A stretch of 64,000 nucleotides of DNA from Ascaphus truei (taxonomy: Eukaryota; Chordata; Amphibia; Anura; Ascaphidae). This document shows, one piece after another, positions 11,935 through 23,233 of the stretch; position 1 is the first letter of the stretch, and every line of letters begins with the position of its first letter. The stretch spans positions 9,100,864 through 9,164,863 of the forward strand of contig CM071574.1 of the NCBI GenBank assembly GCA_036426205.1, written 5' to 3'. The notes beneath the pieces are model-generated. The model was not told the origin of the DNA, ran no database searches, and saw nothing but the letters and a program-made list of their open reading frames with translations. The translations under genes and the position numbers were made by a program.

Positions 11935-13223
11935 CATACCGATATGTCGAGCTGCATCAGGATTACAGTTTGGCGACACTAACTGCAGACGGTTTATAGC
12001 TTTCATTCGCTTGCTGCACAAGTCTGTCCAGGAAAAAATGGATGGACGTTACTCAAAGCCCAATAGAATCTGTAACACGCACGGACGGGTCAGTAGAACG
12101 TCACACAGACGGTTGCATTTTGAAGCATCTTTTCCTTGCAAGAGATGCAATAATTTGCACAAAACTTTGCCAAGCAGATACAACAACTAGGGCGACAAAC
12201 ACGCATGTCGCTGAAGTTTAAACCCCACGATTCTCTTTCTCACACAACCTTAACAACATTTCCCATACATTCTATCATTACTGGTACTTCTTCATGCTAT
12301 AGAAGTGCCCAGATATGTACGTGAATATGTTACGTTGTTAAGGAGTGTATACAATGGCTTCCATTGGTAGCCACAAGATATAACGATTTGACGGCCAGTT
12401 CATGTGTATTATTATCAATTGCAAGGATATTTGTAATCTATTCTAAATAATAAAGTATTATATATTAATTTGTAGAAAGTTTTGATTCCCTGTGCTTTCC
12501 TTAAAAACATTTTTTTGGGGGGTAAGGAGGGGGGGTGTATACACCCTTAAAAAAAGATTTGTTTTCCACAGTTGCATTTGCACATAGATCCAATCTCCCA
12601 GTGGGACCCAATGATAGTGAAGGTTTTAGCCATCAAAACACACACACTGTCAACAGATTTATACATTTGGAATGTACTAGTAATTGTGATTATTATTACT
12701 TAGCCTCTGGCTCTTTCCTTAGTGTGTCAAATAAAATGCTGCCACCTACTGACACGTTTGCTAAGCTGTATGCTACATTATACAGGAATCCCTCCATATA
12801 AGGAACAGATACATTCTGGAAAAGTTCAGCGAAATTCCTTATATTGAGCCCTATTTTCCCATTGAGTTTCATTGTATAACTGGAGCTGCGTTCCTACGGA
12901 AAATAAACTCAGCCGCAAGACATAATAAAATGACAATTAAGAACGCAGCAGAACCATTTTTTTAAGCCCATATTTCATGGAGCATTGATAATTGTATGAT
13001 ACAATACATTAATAATAGTCACAAAGTAAAAATACTGTACTTACCAAAAACTGGTGAGCTGCGATTGAGGTGGGGGTGCGGGGAGATTTCGTGGAATGGG
13101 GATTACCGGGAGGGACTCCCCTCTCCCCCTCCCAAATGTATAATTCTGATATTAAATAATGAATTTAAAATTCCGTATATCAAAATTCCATATACCGAGT
13201 TACCGTATATCGAAGGATTCAGC
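11935..13223. other. No recognisable feature
   Basis: AT-rich spacer. Two stretches near 12790-12870 and 13170-13215 share TATA(T)AC-rich words with each other, but no repeat family can be named. Open frames are short and unconvincing. Confidence 0.4.
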
Positions 13224-13313
13224 ACAGGTGACTCAATTCACCTGTGCTGAAGCAGGGATATCCTAAAAACCTGACCTGTTGGTAGCCCTTGAGGACTGGA
13301 CATGGCCACTCCT
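13224..13313. mobile_element. hAT-type hairpin MITE, half copy
   Basis: Contains the centre of the window's commonest hairpin repeat, CACAGGTGACTCAATTCACC, followed by CTGTGCTGAAGCAGGGATAT and an ACCTGACCTGTTGG arm ending in GAGGACTGGA. The left arm is mostly gone. Compare the complete copy at 54957-55141. Confidence 0.7.
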
Positions 13314-13712
13314 GGTAAATGAATGCATGAGATTATATTTATAGCACCACAGGAACAGACAAACGACACTGTACAGAGGAATATATATTGTTTGTGATAA
13401 CCCTTAAATGGAATGGAAATGATTAGGAGACAGTAAATGAGTCATATATACAGCGCTCATTTTAATGTACATTTTCACAAAGCAGAGGTCACCAAATTCC
13501 TGAGAGACCCAAAGAAGTTGTAAAGTGGGAAACAGAGAAAAGGAAAGACGAATGCAATTATAGTAAATCCAATAATATCTACCACAAAATATCAGTCAAA
13601 GTCAGACATTTCTCAGGCATTATCAGCGCTTGGTATATTAAGTCCACAGTGTAATAAAGATGTTATTGTGGTTTGTTTGTGCTCAGCCAGGTTACATACT
13701 ACACGCCAATAA

Positions 13713-13832
13713 TACATACAAGCCCCCCATATACATACAACCCCCGAATACAAAAAAACACCCCCAAATACATACAACGCCCCACCCCCAAATACATACA
13801 ACGCCCCACCCCCCAAATACATACAGACATAA
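13713..13832. repeat. ATACATACAA / CCCC minisatellite
   Basis: Four to five imperfect units of about 23 bp built on AATACATACAACGCCCCACC. It immediately precedes GC-rich sequence. Confidence 0.75.
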
Positions 13833-13849
13833 AAAGACCTACAGACTTG

Positions 13850-14290
13850 CCTACCTTGGGGATGGTCTCAGGCCTCTGCTGCCCCGGCTCTCTCCAGCTG
13901 TGTGGGCCTCAGAGAGAGGACCTGCGCAGGACAGTGAGGGAGGCCCACAGCTGAGAAGAGCCGGGGCCCGGCAGCCAAACAAAGCAATTTGCCCGGCTGC
14001 CGGTCCTCTCGTTGCCGCCGGCCCTGGCTCTCCCCAGCTGCGGGCCTCCCTCACTGACACTAATACTGTCCCAAGCCGAGCCCCTGATGCTGCTCTCTCA
14101 TGCCGGTGCGTGTCGATGCCAGATGCTCGGCCTGGGAAAGTGTTACTGTCAGTGAGGGAAGCCCGCAGCTGGGGAGAACCAGGGCCCGGCATCAACAACA
14201 GGACCGGCAGCTGGGCAAAGAAGTTGGGCCCCCACTTGTCCCGGCCCCCCCCCCCACCCCTGTCGGCGGCCCTGGTCACAGCAGTGTGTC
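13850..14290. repeat. GC-rich block with internal inverted repeats
   Basis: Words such as GGCCCACAGCTG and AGCTGCGGGCCTCCCTCACT occur in both orientations, with a strong inverted pair at about 14012-14075 and 14125-14195. This makes the minus-strand frame resemble the plus-strand frame (both read REARSWGEPGP), a sign of palindromic DNA, not of a gene. The last bases (GGCGGCCCTGGTCAC) recur at about 53020, suggesting a shared element end. Confidence 0.55.
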
Positions 14291-14334
14291 TCTGCCTCGG
14301 TGTTAGCTGATTAGAGACAGAAATGGCATAATGT

Positions 14335-15480
14335 AGCAATTACACTTACTTATTTATAAAATGTTTAACCAGGAAGTAATAATTGAGAGTTACCTCTCAT
14401 TTTCAAGTATGTCCTGGGTGCAGAGTTATGATGACAGTACATGATTACATTAAATGAACCGGTTATACGTTATATTTAAAGACATTGCTTGAACAGTTAA
14501 AGATAATATATGTTATAGCGTATATAACAGTTACAGACATGATTAAAATGTGAGACAGCTTTAGTTTTGAAAGAACTTGGACTGGTGGCGGATTTGAGAG
14601 TCTCTGGTAGGTTGTTCCAGTTGCGAGGTGCACGGTAAGAGAAGGAGGAGCGGCCGGATACTTTGAGCCTTGGGACCATGAACAGTCTCATGGAGTCAAA
14701 TCACAGGTGATAAATGCTGCCTGTGGTAGGGGTGAGGAGCTTGTTCAGATACGTGGGTAGCTTGCCCAGAAAGTATTTGAAGGCAAGACAGGAAAGATGA
14801 ACTTTGCACCTAGACTCAAGTCATGGCCAATCTAATTCTTTGAGCATTTCGCAGTGATGTGTGTTGTAGATACATTGTAGGACAAAGCGGCATAGTGAGT
14901 TCTAGAGGGTGTCTCATTTGCTAAGGTGGGTTTAGAGTTCTGTACCATATACTATGTCCCCATAGTTTATAATTGGCATTAGCATCTGCTGTGCTATGCG
15001 CTTCTGACCAGCGGGCTTACGGAGGACTGGTGCCTAGAAAGTACACCTAGGGTACTGCGCAATGGTCTCTTGTCCTCTTTAATTTCAGATATATATCTGC
15101 CATCGTGAGAAAATCAGGAGGACCACCTGTGAAAATCTATGAACTGTTCCTCTCAGACACAGAATCAGGAACATTATATCAGGTTTACGCACTTGATAGT
15201 GCGCCAATGACTTTGTTCTCTATATTAGTTTGGCTTAGGTTTTGGATGTCAGGGTATCAATTTGCAACCCAAATGTTAAATGGGATCAAACCGTATACCC
15301 AGATATTTAGAGTTGGTTCTGATCTGTAGCTCCATCATTGGTAGCTTTACAAATTTAGCCTTGATCCCAAGAACCATTGTTAGAGTCTTGTCAGTTTGTT
15401 TTGGGAAATCCCGTTTTCAAGTCTTGAAAAATCAGATCGAACTACGTGTCCAAGTCAGAGAGGATAGGGCTGTGTGCATA
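14335..15480 (-). mobile_element. LINE 3' region, probably L2-like
   Basis: The minus strand carries a LINE ORF2 C-terminus (14497-14691) followed by a 3' untranslated part running to about 14335 (complement of TTTATAAAATGTTTAACCAG). Homologous non-coding-looking sequence upstream to about 15480 is probably decayed reverse-transcriptase coding region. The 5' boundary is uncertain. Confidence 0.5.
14497..14691 (-). pseudogene. LINE ORF2 C-terminal remnant (L2-like)
   Basis: The 64-residue frame holds SFSYRAPRNWNNLPETLKSA followed by SFKTKAVSHF. The pattern of an aromatic/AP pair, then WNxLP, then a short variable stretch and FK is the hallmark end of non-LTR reverse-transcriptase polyproteins of the L2/Rex/CR1 group. 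Upstream frames are broken, so this is a 5'-truncated or decayed copy with no expected activity. The L2 assignment is by feel of the APRxWNxLP spacing; CR1 is the alternative. Confidence 0.6.
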
Positions 15481-16029
15481 TAAGATTGGGCCATCCGCAT
15501 ACATGTGCATTGAAGATGCCTTACAAGCTGGAAGCAAAGTTACATATCTAAAACCACCATTGCCTATATATATATATATGAATATATATATATCTCGCAC
15601 TGGTATAGTTGATTGTTCCCTTTTTGACAAGGGTTGAGATGTGGTATATCTATTATAAGATCTTACTGTGTATATAGCTGTATCAGCTTTGCTTGCGTGA
15701 ATACCATTGATCCAAAATCCTTCTCCGTCCATTCTTCCATTTTGTCCATTCCCTCACTTCTTTTCCTCCCCTATTCACCCCCCTCCAATTCGTCTCCCCC
15801 CGCCCCCCTCTCTCTCCCCTGCATTTCCCCCCCCCTCCCTCATTACTCTGTTGTCTTTTGTACTTTGGCCTCTCTGAATCTCTGTATCATTATCTCTGTA
15901 TATGTATTATTTAGTAGAGACCCATTTATTTAAATCACTAGGATCAATGTTATCTCTCTACTAACATCTGTTTATTATATTATTATATGATTTTGCCGAT
16001 GATGCAACATTATGTTGTATGATGTTATA

Positions 16030-16640
16030 TTATATTTTGTTGTAGTATTTAAATGCATTTTAATTTAATTTGTTCAATTGTATGTTATCACATGTATCTG
16101 TTTATTTGGTCACTTTCTCTAGTATTGTTGGTCCACTTTGCCCATATGTGTTCTGGAACATATAGGTTAATATTATCCTTACATTGACCGTGTACCTGAT
16201 TAGCAATTAGTAGTCTTCTTTGCCCTGATTGGTTCATCTTACTATAAAACTATGTCCCCTATCTATGCTTTTACCTCCTGATGAAGTCTCTTTGAGACGA
16301 AACGCGTAGAGAGTGTTGTGTGGAGGTGTACTGCCCAGTTTTATTATATTTCCACTCACTGGCTTGCTACAGCAATTTATTGCGTTTTTGGAAGTATTAC
16401 TCTCAGTTGTCCACTCGTTGCATACATGGGAACTTTTTCGGGTCGAATCCACTGACGTCACTGAGTTCTCGCGGTATCTGGAGCTGAGTACTCACTGTGT
16501 GACGCAGGATTGAGAGGAAGGCGGCGTCCCTCGTGTTCCCTGGGCTCCGGAGGTGTTCATAGAGGCTGCTGCAGTGTACCTACACCGGACACTATACCAA
16601 AGTCATCTGCTACCAGGTTCCTGCGTCTGGCTGGCTGAGT
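16030..16640 (+). mobile_element. Penelope-type retroelement terminal copy
   Basis: Contains a hammerhead ribozyme core (16274-16312). About 200 bases downstream is an AAGGCGGCGTCCCTCGTG block that recurs in the palindromic repeat at 49.7 and 51.5 kb. Hammerhead motifs of this short-stem-III type are established in terminal regions of Penelope-like elements. No reverse-transcriptase coding is visible here. Boundaries are approximate. Confidence 0.55.
16274..16312 (+). ncRNA. Hammerhead ribozyme motif, type I
   Basis: CTGATGA (16278-16284) is followed by one extra A, stem II GTCTC/GAGAC with a TTT loop (16286-16298), GAAA (16299-16302), then the palindrome ACGCGT (16302-16307) as a minimal stem III. 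The A at 16308 is the expected cleavage nucleotide. Stem I starts with three pairs (16275-16277 with 16309-16311). All core residues C3, U4, G5, A6, G8, A9, G12, A13 and A14 are present. The extra A before stem II and the short stem I leave activity uncertain. Ultra-short stem III forms are known to act best as dimers. Confidence 0.75.
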
Positions 16641-16644
16641 TTTA

Positions 16645-17320
16645 CTCAAAAATGCTTTTTATTAAGCTATGTTTGTGAGTGTGCATTTTTAAATCCTTGA
16701 CTCCATAAATATATTGTTATACCTTTTTACGCTATGAGTGCCGGCCGGGGTGGTCGGTGTTTGAGAGAATTAGAGAGAGAGATGAGTGAGATATGAGATA
16801 TAGAGATAGAGAGCGTAGATATATATATATAAATAAATAATATATCTAAATAAAATATATAAAAACTATTCAAAGAGGATGGGAAAATATTGTTCTTTTT
16901 TGTATTAGTAAAAATGTTTCCCAAACTTGAACTCTGGAACTTTAAATCTTCCTCCCTTGCAGAATTTAGTATGCTTTCCATATGTTTCCTTTTAAATTGA
17001 GCTGTTCTATAAGATGATGATTTAGGAGACTTCAGCAGAATTCATATTGAGCAGGTCAGGTACATGAAAGTCTTACAGATATTTATCGGGGTAAACAAAT
17101 CCTTCAAACGCTGTAGTGAAGTATGTTTTACCCCTTACCTACCAGAGGGACAGAAAATGTATTACAATCTTCTTGTGTTTCCGGTACCTGTGGCAGAGTT
17201 TCAATCAGTGCTGGTACGGTGCATACATTACAGGTGGAGGTAGGACCACTCACTTCTAAACATAATGTCTTGTGTTGCATGGTTACAACCCGTGACGGTA
17301 ATCATTGTAGAACAATTCCT
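16645..17320. other. No named feature; short TA/GA-rich tract
   Basis: A GAGA/TATA-rich tract lies at about 16760-16860. The rest is AT-rich and unassigned. Confidence 0.4.
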
Positions 17321-17322
17321 GT

Positions 17323-17531
17323 GCAGGGTAGTGGGTAGAATTGTTATTTAAATAACCAATGCTTATGGCTTAGTGGGAATAAAAAGAACGAGTGCGTATT
17401 TGTTAGTAAGTTTGGGTTCCTTACTAATGCTTTGATGGTCAAAGAAGCCACAGAAATCCAATGCCAGTTGGAAAAGCAGAGAGTGGGAGAGAGGACGCGG
17501 GACCCCCCATTATGAAATCCAGTTAGCGTTG
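17323..17531. repeat. 209-bp direct repeat, copy 1
   Basis: Runs from GCAGGGTAGTGGGTAGAATT to CCAGTTAGCGTTG and is repeated in the same orientation at 18033-18241 with a few substitutions and small indels. A related AACAATTCCTGTGCAGG word sits at both edges of copy 1. It may be a dispersed repeat or a local duplication. No coding role is apparent. Confidence 0.85.
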
Positions 17532-17640
17532 TAGAACTATTCCTGTGCAGGATAGACGTGGGCCAATGGTCCGCATTTAGACCGAAACCTTGATCCGTCC
17601 ACAATAAAATGATGTACTTTTTATATTGAAAACACCTCAG

Positions 17641-17745
17641 TCAAAGACTGAGACACTGATTGAGCCACCTGTGCTGAAGCTGGGATATCCTTAAAACCTG
17701 ACCTGTTGGGCGTTCTCGAGGACTGGATTTGGGAACCTCTGCATT
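17641..17745. mobile_element. hAT-type hairpin MITE, partial
   Basis: Right half of the family: TGAGCCACCTGTGCTGAAGC, a GATATCCTTAAAACCTGACC arm and a GAGGACTGGATTTGGGAACC end. The left arm is reduced to a few bases. Confidence 0.7.
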
Positions 17746-18032
17746 AGACTAATATTTCTTCATTTGTAATCAGCTCTGAGTAACCCTAATTTAACAGCAG
17801 CACAAACATTATTTGTAGTACTGGCACAGCATGTCCATGCACAGAACTTCCGTCCACCCCATTTCTCATTCTTCTTTCTGTTATTGTGAGATTCCTAATA
17901 ATGTAGCACCGTCATAGTTATGATAACACATGAACTCTACCCGAATAATTAGCCGTCATGCAAGTCAATGGGAAATTCTAAAATGAAGAGTGATGAATAA
18001 AAAGATCATTTTCCAACCAAGCATGGTATTTG

Positions 18033-18241
18033 GCAGGGTAGTGGGTAGAATTGTTATTTAAATGACCAATGCTTATGGCTTAGTGGGAATAAAAAGAACG
18101 AGTGCGTATTTGTTAGTAAGTTTGTGTTCCTTACTAATGGCTTTGATGGTCAAAGAAGCCACAGAAATCCGATGCCAGTTGGAAAAGCAGAGAGAGGGAG
18201 AGAGGACGTGGGACACCCATTATGAAATCCAGTTAGTGTTG
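18033..18241. repeat. 209-bp direct repeat, copy 2
   Basis: Second copy of the segment at 17323-17531, 710 bp downstream. It differs by scattered substitutions, for example AATAACC in copy 1 against AATGACC here. Both copies have the same length and end points. Confidence 0.85.
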
Positions 18242-18242
18242 C

Positions 18243-19040
18243 AACACCCCTCCCCTTACCTGCAGGTCCCATGCTAGGCAGCAAAAGAACCAGACTTCAT
18301 TTCTCCGCTTCATTTTTGGTACCAGAAATATGCAGCCAAGATTCCCCCCAGTGGTGGCTGCATGAATATCTCTGAAGCATGTTGCCTGTGAAGTGCGTTG
18401 AACTGGGATTCGTTCTAAAACAGCTTTTCCAGTTTGTAAAAGAAACTCCTGAGAAGAGGCGCTCTACAAAGAAACACTAATGCTTTGTTGGGTTATTGAT
18501 TTGCCTTATTATTATTTTTTTTCCAAATTGTATCCAAAAATAATTATTTTGAACTGAATGCAAATCTCTGGAAGGTAAAGAGATCCCCCACATTTCCCCA
18601 CTAATTCTGCCTAAATAGAGTTTTACGTTGGCCAGTACAGGTGATATATAAAAAGAAATATTATCGTAATCGTTTAACATTGTGATGGCATATGAGCCAG
18701 CAAACTAATGTTTTTTTTTCAATACTAAATAAATCTATACGTATCATATTCTATCCATTTCAATATAAGAGACCACCCTGAATCACAATATTTTAGTACC
18801 AGGGGCTGCACCTTCTTTTAAATCAAAAGGAAGAAAAAGAGAATGCAGGCTTACCATTCGGGCGCACAGAAGAGTTTTATGTAATAAGCCCGATCAATCA
18901 CTATAGAAATTGCAGGCCTTCGAGAATAAACATGACATTTTTATTGATACAGACCGTATCTAATAAATTTTTCATGTTTCCTTTTGTGAGTGTCTGCAAA
19001 AGAGATAATAGATTCCTTCAAATAAAATAGTTGCGGCTGC
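18243..19040. other. No recognisable feature
   Basis: AT-rich unassigned sequence without a repeat, RNA or exon that I can support. Confidence 0.4.
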
Positions 19041-19304
19041 CAGACTAGTTATATAGTTACATAGTAGATGAGGTTGAAAAAAAAGACATATGTCCATCAA
19101 GTTCAACCTACGTTAAATTTAGACGACAGATACTTATCCTATGTTTTTAATTACAGTATTTTAATCCAGAGGAAGGCAAACAAAACCACCCAGTGAAACA
19201 CCATCCAATAAAATAAATACGTTACCGACTCCAGTAATGGGAATCAGATTTCTCCCTGGATCCCATAATTACATATTTGGTATATCCCTGTATACCTTTC
19301 CCCT

Positions 19305-19811
19305 CTAAAAAAAGACATCCAACCTTTTTTTAAAGATATCTATTATATCTGCCATCACAGGTTCCATGGGTAATGAATTCCACATTGTAACTGCCTTTAG
19401 TGTAAAGAACCCTTTCCTTGGTTGCTGGTGAAATCTACTTTCCTCCAACCTGAAAGGATGAACCTGTGTCGTTTGTACTGCCCTTGGGATTACTAGTATT
19501 TTTTTTAAAAGCTCCTTGTAATGACCCTGAATATATTTGTATATAGTTATCATATCCACTCTTACACCTCCTGTCTAATGTAAACAAATCGAATTTATCC
19601 AGCCTCTCCTCATAAAGTCAGAGTTTCCATCCCTTTGTTAATGTGGTGTCTAGTTCCATGTTTTTTTTTACGTGTGGTGCCCAAACTGTACTCCATATTC
19701 AAGATGTGGTCTTACTAATGCTTTATATAGTGGCATAATTACGCTTATTTCCCTTGCATCCATACCCCGTTTCATGCAAGTTAAGATATTATTTGCCTTT
19801 GCAGCTACTGC
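19305..19811 (-). pseudogene. CR1 reverse transcriptase C-terminal remnant
   Basis: The upstream part (19812 to about 19680) translates with YKALVRPHLEYGVQFG, the conserved block shared by CR1-type reverse transcriptases. After a frame break near 19560-19675, the 84-codon frame 19305-19559 gives MITIYKYIQGHYKELLKK and GFFTLKAVTMWNSLP followed by FKKRLD, the CR1 ORF2 carboxy end. At least one frameshift and an A-rich indel separate the two parts, so the copy is dead. It has no host function that I can see. Confidence 0.8.
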
Positions 19812-19815
19812 CTGA

Positions 19816-20127
19816 GGTCGCGCTTATAGTGCCGGCGACGGGGACAGCGACCGATGACGTCACCCGTCGCCATTGCGATAGTTATATTTCAAATTTAGTC
19901 GACGTCGTCATAAAGGGGGAAGGCAGAGGGACGAAGAAGCTCCTGATTGGCCGCAAGGGGAGACCGTTGCTGAAAAAAATCAAATAACAGTGGCTACCAG
20001 ATTTTTGGTAGCCCTGTTGCTCCATCGCGCCGTTGCGTGCACTATACAGTAAGCGCCGACGACGGCGACAACGCATTTGTTTTGACGCAACGGTCACGTC
20101 GCCATCGCCAGCACTATAAGCGCAGCC
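19816..20127. mobile_element. Harbinger-like MITE A (TSD TGA)
   Basis: 312-bp CpG-rich element inserted in the CR1 remnant. Ends GGTCGCGCTTATAGTGC and, inverted, GGCTGCGCTTATAGTGC. The 3-bp TSD TGA lies at 19813-19815 and 20128-20130. It has no coding capacity. A 3-bp TSD with G-rich ends fits PIF/Harbinger non-autonomous elements, and the same GGCTGCG terminus occurs at 44278-44621 and 48747-49128. Confidence 0.75.
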
Positions 20128-20309
20128 TGACATTGGGCACTATTGCCAAGCCTGCTGTCTACAAGCACTTCTACATCTTTCCCAAGTTGTGGTTTGGTCA
20201 CCCCATAACAGATTGAGATGCCTACAAGCTCCAAACTGGTGTAAGAAGTTTGGTTTAGTGACTTTGTTGCTCAGCACCAGATCTCGAGCAACTTTAGACT
20301 TGTGAATGC

Positions 20310-20990
20310 TCTGATTTTCTGTGACTCTTCCTGATTTGGTGTCATTCACATTACCTTCTCATTACAATGCCAGTTTTTGGTCCAGAATACACACATCTCT
20401 GATGTTGGTCTTTGGAGTTCATCATTATCCAAGCAGAGCTTTGGGCAGCTGGAAAACAGTAGTCAGCTTGATCAAAACTATGTTCAAACTGTTCTGCAGA
20501 GCCGGGAAAGTTACATTACTGCCTATTTTCTGTAAATTAATTTGCCTGAACCCTGCACACTGAAGATTCTGCCCTGAGAAAATAATATACATAAACCAAA
20601 CAAGTTCCTTATTTCCAGCTTTCCGCAGGCATACATTACCACAGCAGGATTCAATTGCTGTTTCGACAACAAATGTCTAAAATAAATTAGCTTAGCCAAT
20701 TAACAAATGATCCAATGAGCCAGACACAATGGGAGAGCCTATTGTTTGCCACTGAGACTTTACCTAGTCCCATTCTATTCAGTGTTTCATTCAATGTTTT
20801 TGTCATTAAGTCACTTCAGAAGAAGTTAATTGATGGACTGGAAAACTCACATACAACATCCATAGTTAGAAGTAGCCCTATCCCCCAAATAATTTGCTGC
20901 ACTGCTCCACCTGCTGATAGGTTTGCAAAGCAGACCTGTCTGAGACATGTGAATGTGCTCACACGTGGTATTGTATTGTATGTCTTTATT
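20310..20990. other. Unassigned, possibly more decayed LINE
   Basis: The first part may continue the CR1 coding region on the minus strand, but I could not follow a frame. The rest is unassigned AT-rich sequence. Confidence 0.3.
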
Positions 20991-20999
20991 TAAATAGAG

Positions 21000-21300
21000 C
21001 CAAAAGTGTACTCAGTGCTTCACAAAGAATACAGTACAGGGAATTTTAAAAATACAATAAGTGCAGCAAAAATCAGACAATGGGAAAGGAAATCCCTGCC
21101 CAGAAGAGCTTACAATCTAAGAGGTTTGAGGGGGAACTTACAGAGACAGCAGGTTGAGGGAATAAGTGCTGTAGATGGTTGTGCTTGGCCACAATGGGTG
21201 GGACAATAGCCACGAGTGCAGGCTATTGGGATGCTTGATTTGTGGGGCAAGTTTTAATGTTAGTCAGTGTTAAATGAAAAGGTTAACACCATTTAAAGGG
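21000..21300 (-). repeat. Interspersed repeat, 3'-tail type
   Basis: Read on the minus strand it contains AGATTGTAAGCTCTTCTGGG and CAGGGATTTCC, the typical phrase of SINE/LINE-like repeats in this window (compare 42780 and 46115). The family is not named, and the boundaries are approximate. Confidence 0.35.
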
Positions 21301-21309
21301 GAAGAGATG

Positions 21310-22140
21310 GCAGGGAGGCGTAGGTGAGATCAGGTGTGTATGTCTGGCTTCAGGCTTAGGGGAGATCCCCAGCAGCAGGAAGGAGTAGATAGAGGGTGTG
21401 AATAGAGGATTTGTGTGTGTGTTTTTTATTGAGGGGTAAAGAAGATGGGGATATATGAATAGAGTTGGAGACATGGGGCTGGTAGAAAGAAATGTGTATT
21501 TTGAAAAGAAGCGCGTATTCTTATTTACTGTACACTGTACGGGGGAGGGTTTGCATCACGTTTTCAGCCACCATAATGTGTGGTTGAAACCTATCCCAGC
21601 TTCACTGTGCAAAGCCAGTATAACCAGCCTCACACTGATGAGACCCAAAAGGATGAAACAGCTGTGGTTAAGTTTACTGCCAACTCTTTAACCCAGGCTG
21701 TGCTGAAAAGCTGTGTAATGCGGCAGGCATAAGCTTATAGGGGTCCATGTCAAAATAAGTAAGAAGCACAACATGACACTGTGTGCTCATTTGCATGTCA
21801 TTTCCCAGAATCCCTGGCTGCAGTGGCACAACTTTATGCTAAGAGATAATGGTGAAAAACAGGGTTGCAGACGTGCGAGTGTGCTCACAAGTGATCTTTG
21901 TATTTGCTGTACAAAGCAGTGCTTCAAAATTGCAGCGCAAATTATTAAAGGAGAAAGAAATAAAAAAGAAAATGCACCAAGGTTGATTAAAATGTATGTA
22001 CAGTAGTCAACAAAAGAGTACAGATTATATACACCTTACAATAAAGTGAAGAAAAAAACACATCTTGTATGAAAGTGCTCATGAAGCAGAATAGAAACCT
22101 ACCCTCTGTGATGCACAAAGTGGCCCCCCAAGACGTCCAG
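21310..22140. other. No recognisable feature
   Basis: Unassigned sequence. Open frames are short, on both strands, and without recognisable domains. Confidence 0.4.
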
Positions 22141-22149
22141 ATGCAGAAA

Positions 22150-22306
22150 GATCACGTAAGTCACTTAACCTCATGTTCTTCTTCCGACTGTGTCTGTAAA
22201 AATTCCTATGTGCTGCGCACCGCGCGCTATACTGTAATTGTGAAGCACTTTGAGTCTCGTTGGGAGAAAAGTGCTACAGTATATGAAATAAAATGATTAT
22301 TATTAA
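22150..22306 (+). repeat. tRNA-derived SINE, 5'-truncated
   Basis: Starts in the MIR-like core (AAGTCACTTAACCTCATG), then a CGCGCGCTATACTGTAATTG block and a GGGAGAAAAGTGCTACAG end with AATAAAATG and ATT repeats. The tRNA head is absent. Same family as 25661-25950. Confidence 0.8.
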
Positions 22307-22502
22307 GTCCTACTGTACATCTTCGAAGGCTAATAACATAACATTAAGTCATGTTTTCTCCCGTAGAGAGCATTGCGTTAAATATAACGGCTATTTGTGA
22401 TAATGACACGTATAAGAGGCATTTACCCTACTGTTGCAGAGCCACTGAAAGCCATTAAGGTTAACGCATGGACTTAATATTACTATAGTTAGGTTATACC
22501 TG

Positions 22503-23233
22503 TGTAGCCAGGGCTGGTTTCTGGCTACCAGTCTGCACTACTCCTGCAGTAAGCCCTGGTAAGAGCAGGCTTTCCAGGATTAATCATGGGGTTTCGCCAC
22601 TCACAACAGCTTCAGTGAGTCACAGAGGAGGTGGGACTATGCTTGTGTGTAGCCAATCAGGGCTTCAGACATGGTACCTTCTTCCTTAAGGGGCTGCACT
22701 GCTAAATTTAGGCAGTGCCTCTACCTGCTTGAGAGAGGCTGGTCTACCCACAACAATTGTGCAGGGCTCTGCCAATCTTCCCTCTCTTAGGGGAGTGAAT
22801 GGGAGACTATACCCCTTACTCCACCAGGGAGTAAGGGAAGAGGACTGCTTCAGGGCCCCTTGGCCTTGAGTGGAGGTCCAGGGAACATCCTGAGGGTGAA
22901 GCCCCAAGAACTGCTATAACCACTGTGTGAGCTGTGTATGCTGACCATCTGCAGTGTGTACAATAAAGTGTGATCCTGTTAAAGATATCCTTCCTGCCTG
23001 CCGCAGGGTGGGAGGAGAAGGAAATTCTCCTGTAGGGATTGTCCCCACATCCCTGGGCCTGCAAGAGATGGAGGCACTGTCATGGTGAGTACGAATCAGT
23101 TACTACCCCAGAAGCCTGTCTTGTTCTCCACAACACCGCAGGAGACTCAGATCAACGGTGAGCCAGCATGTATGCACCACACCATACCGTGTAGCAGTGA
23201 AATCTCCCAGAGGGTGGGGGAACATGTGTTACA
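22503..23233 (+). mobile_element. 5' LTR
   Basis: 731 bp starting TGTAGCCAGG and ending GGGGGAACATGTGTTACA. An AATAAA lies at about 22962 and a GATGGAGGCACTG block near 23060. Related endings (GGGTGGGG...GTTACA) occur at 25585, 31997 and 36113, defining an LTR family. The stretch immediately downstream looks like a primer-binding site, which makes this a 5' LTR. Confidence 0.7.

Larger units (their letters stand above)
19044..20300 (-). mobile_element. CR1-clade LINE, 5'-truncated
   Basis: Read on the minus strand this is the 3' part of a CR1-type element. It holds decayed ORF2 coding sequence from about 20300 to 19305, then a 3' UTR ending at about 19044 in CTATGTAACTATATAACT-like short repeats, the usual style of CR1 3' ends. 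The coding part is split by a 312-bp MITE at 19816-20127. Removing the insert and one TSD copy rejoins the same reading frame (LGNSAQCQAVAAKANNIL), which supports both calls. Confidence 0.8.

Noticed and set aside
13660..14339. Overlapping 216- and 162-codon frames on both strands as a gene
   Set aside because: Similarity of the two strands' peptides comes from an inverted repeat in GC-rich DNA.
17565..17600. Hammerhead-like GACCGAAACC near 17571
   Set aside because: No CTGANGA-type strand at the right distance and no stem II.
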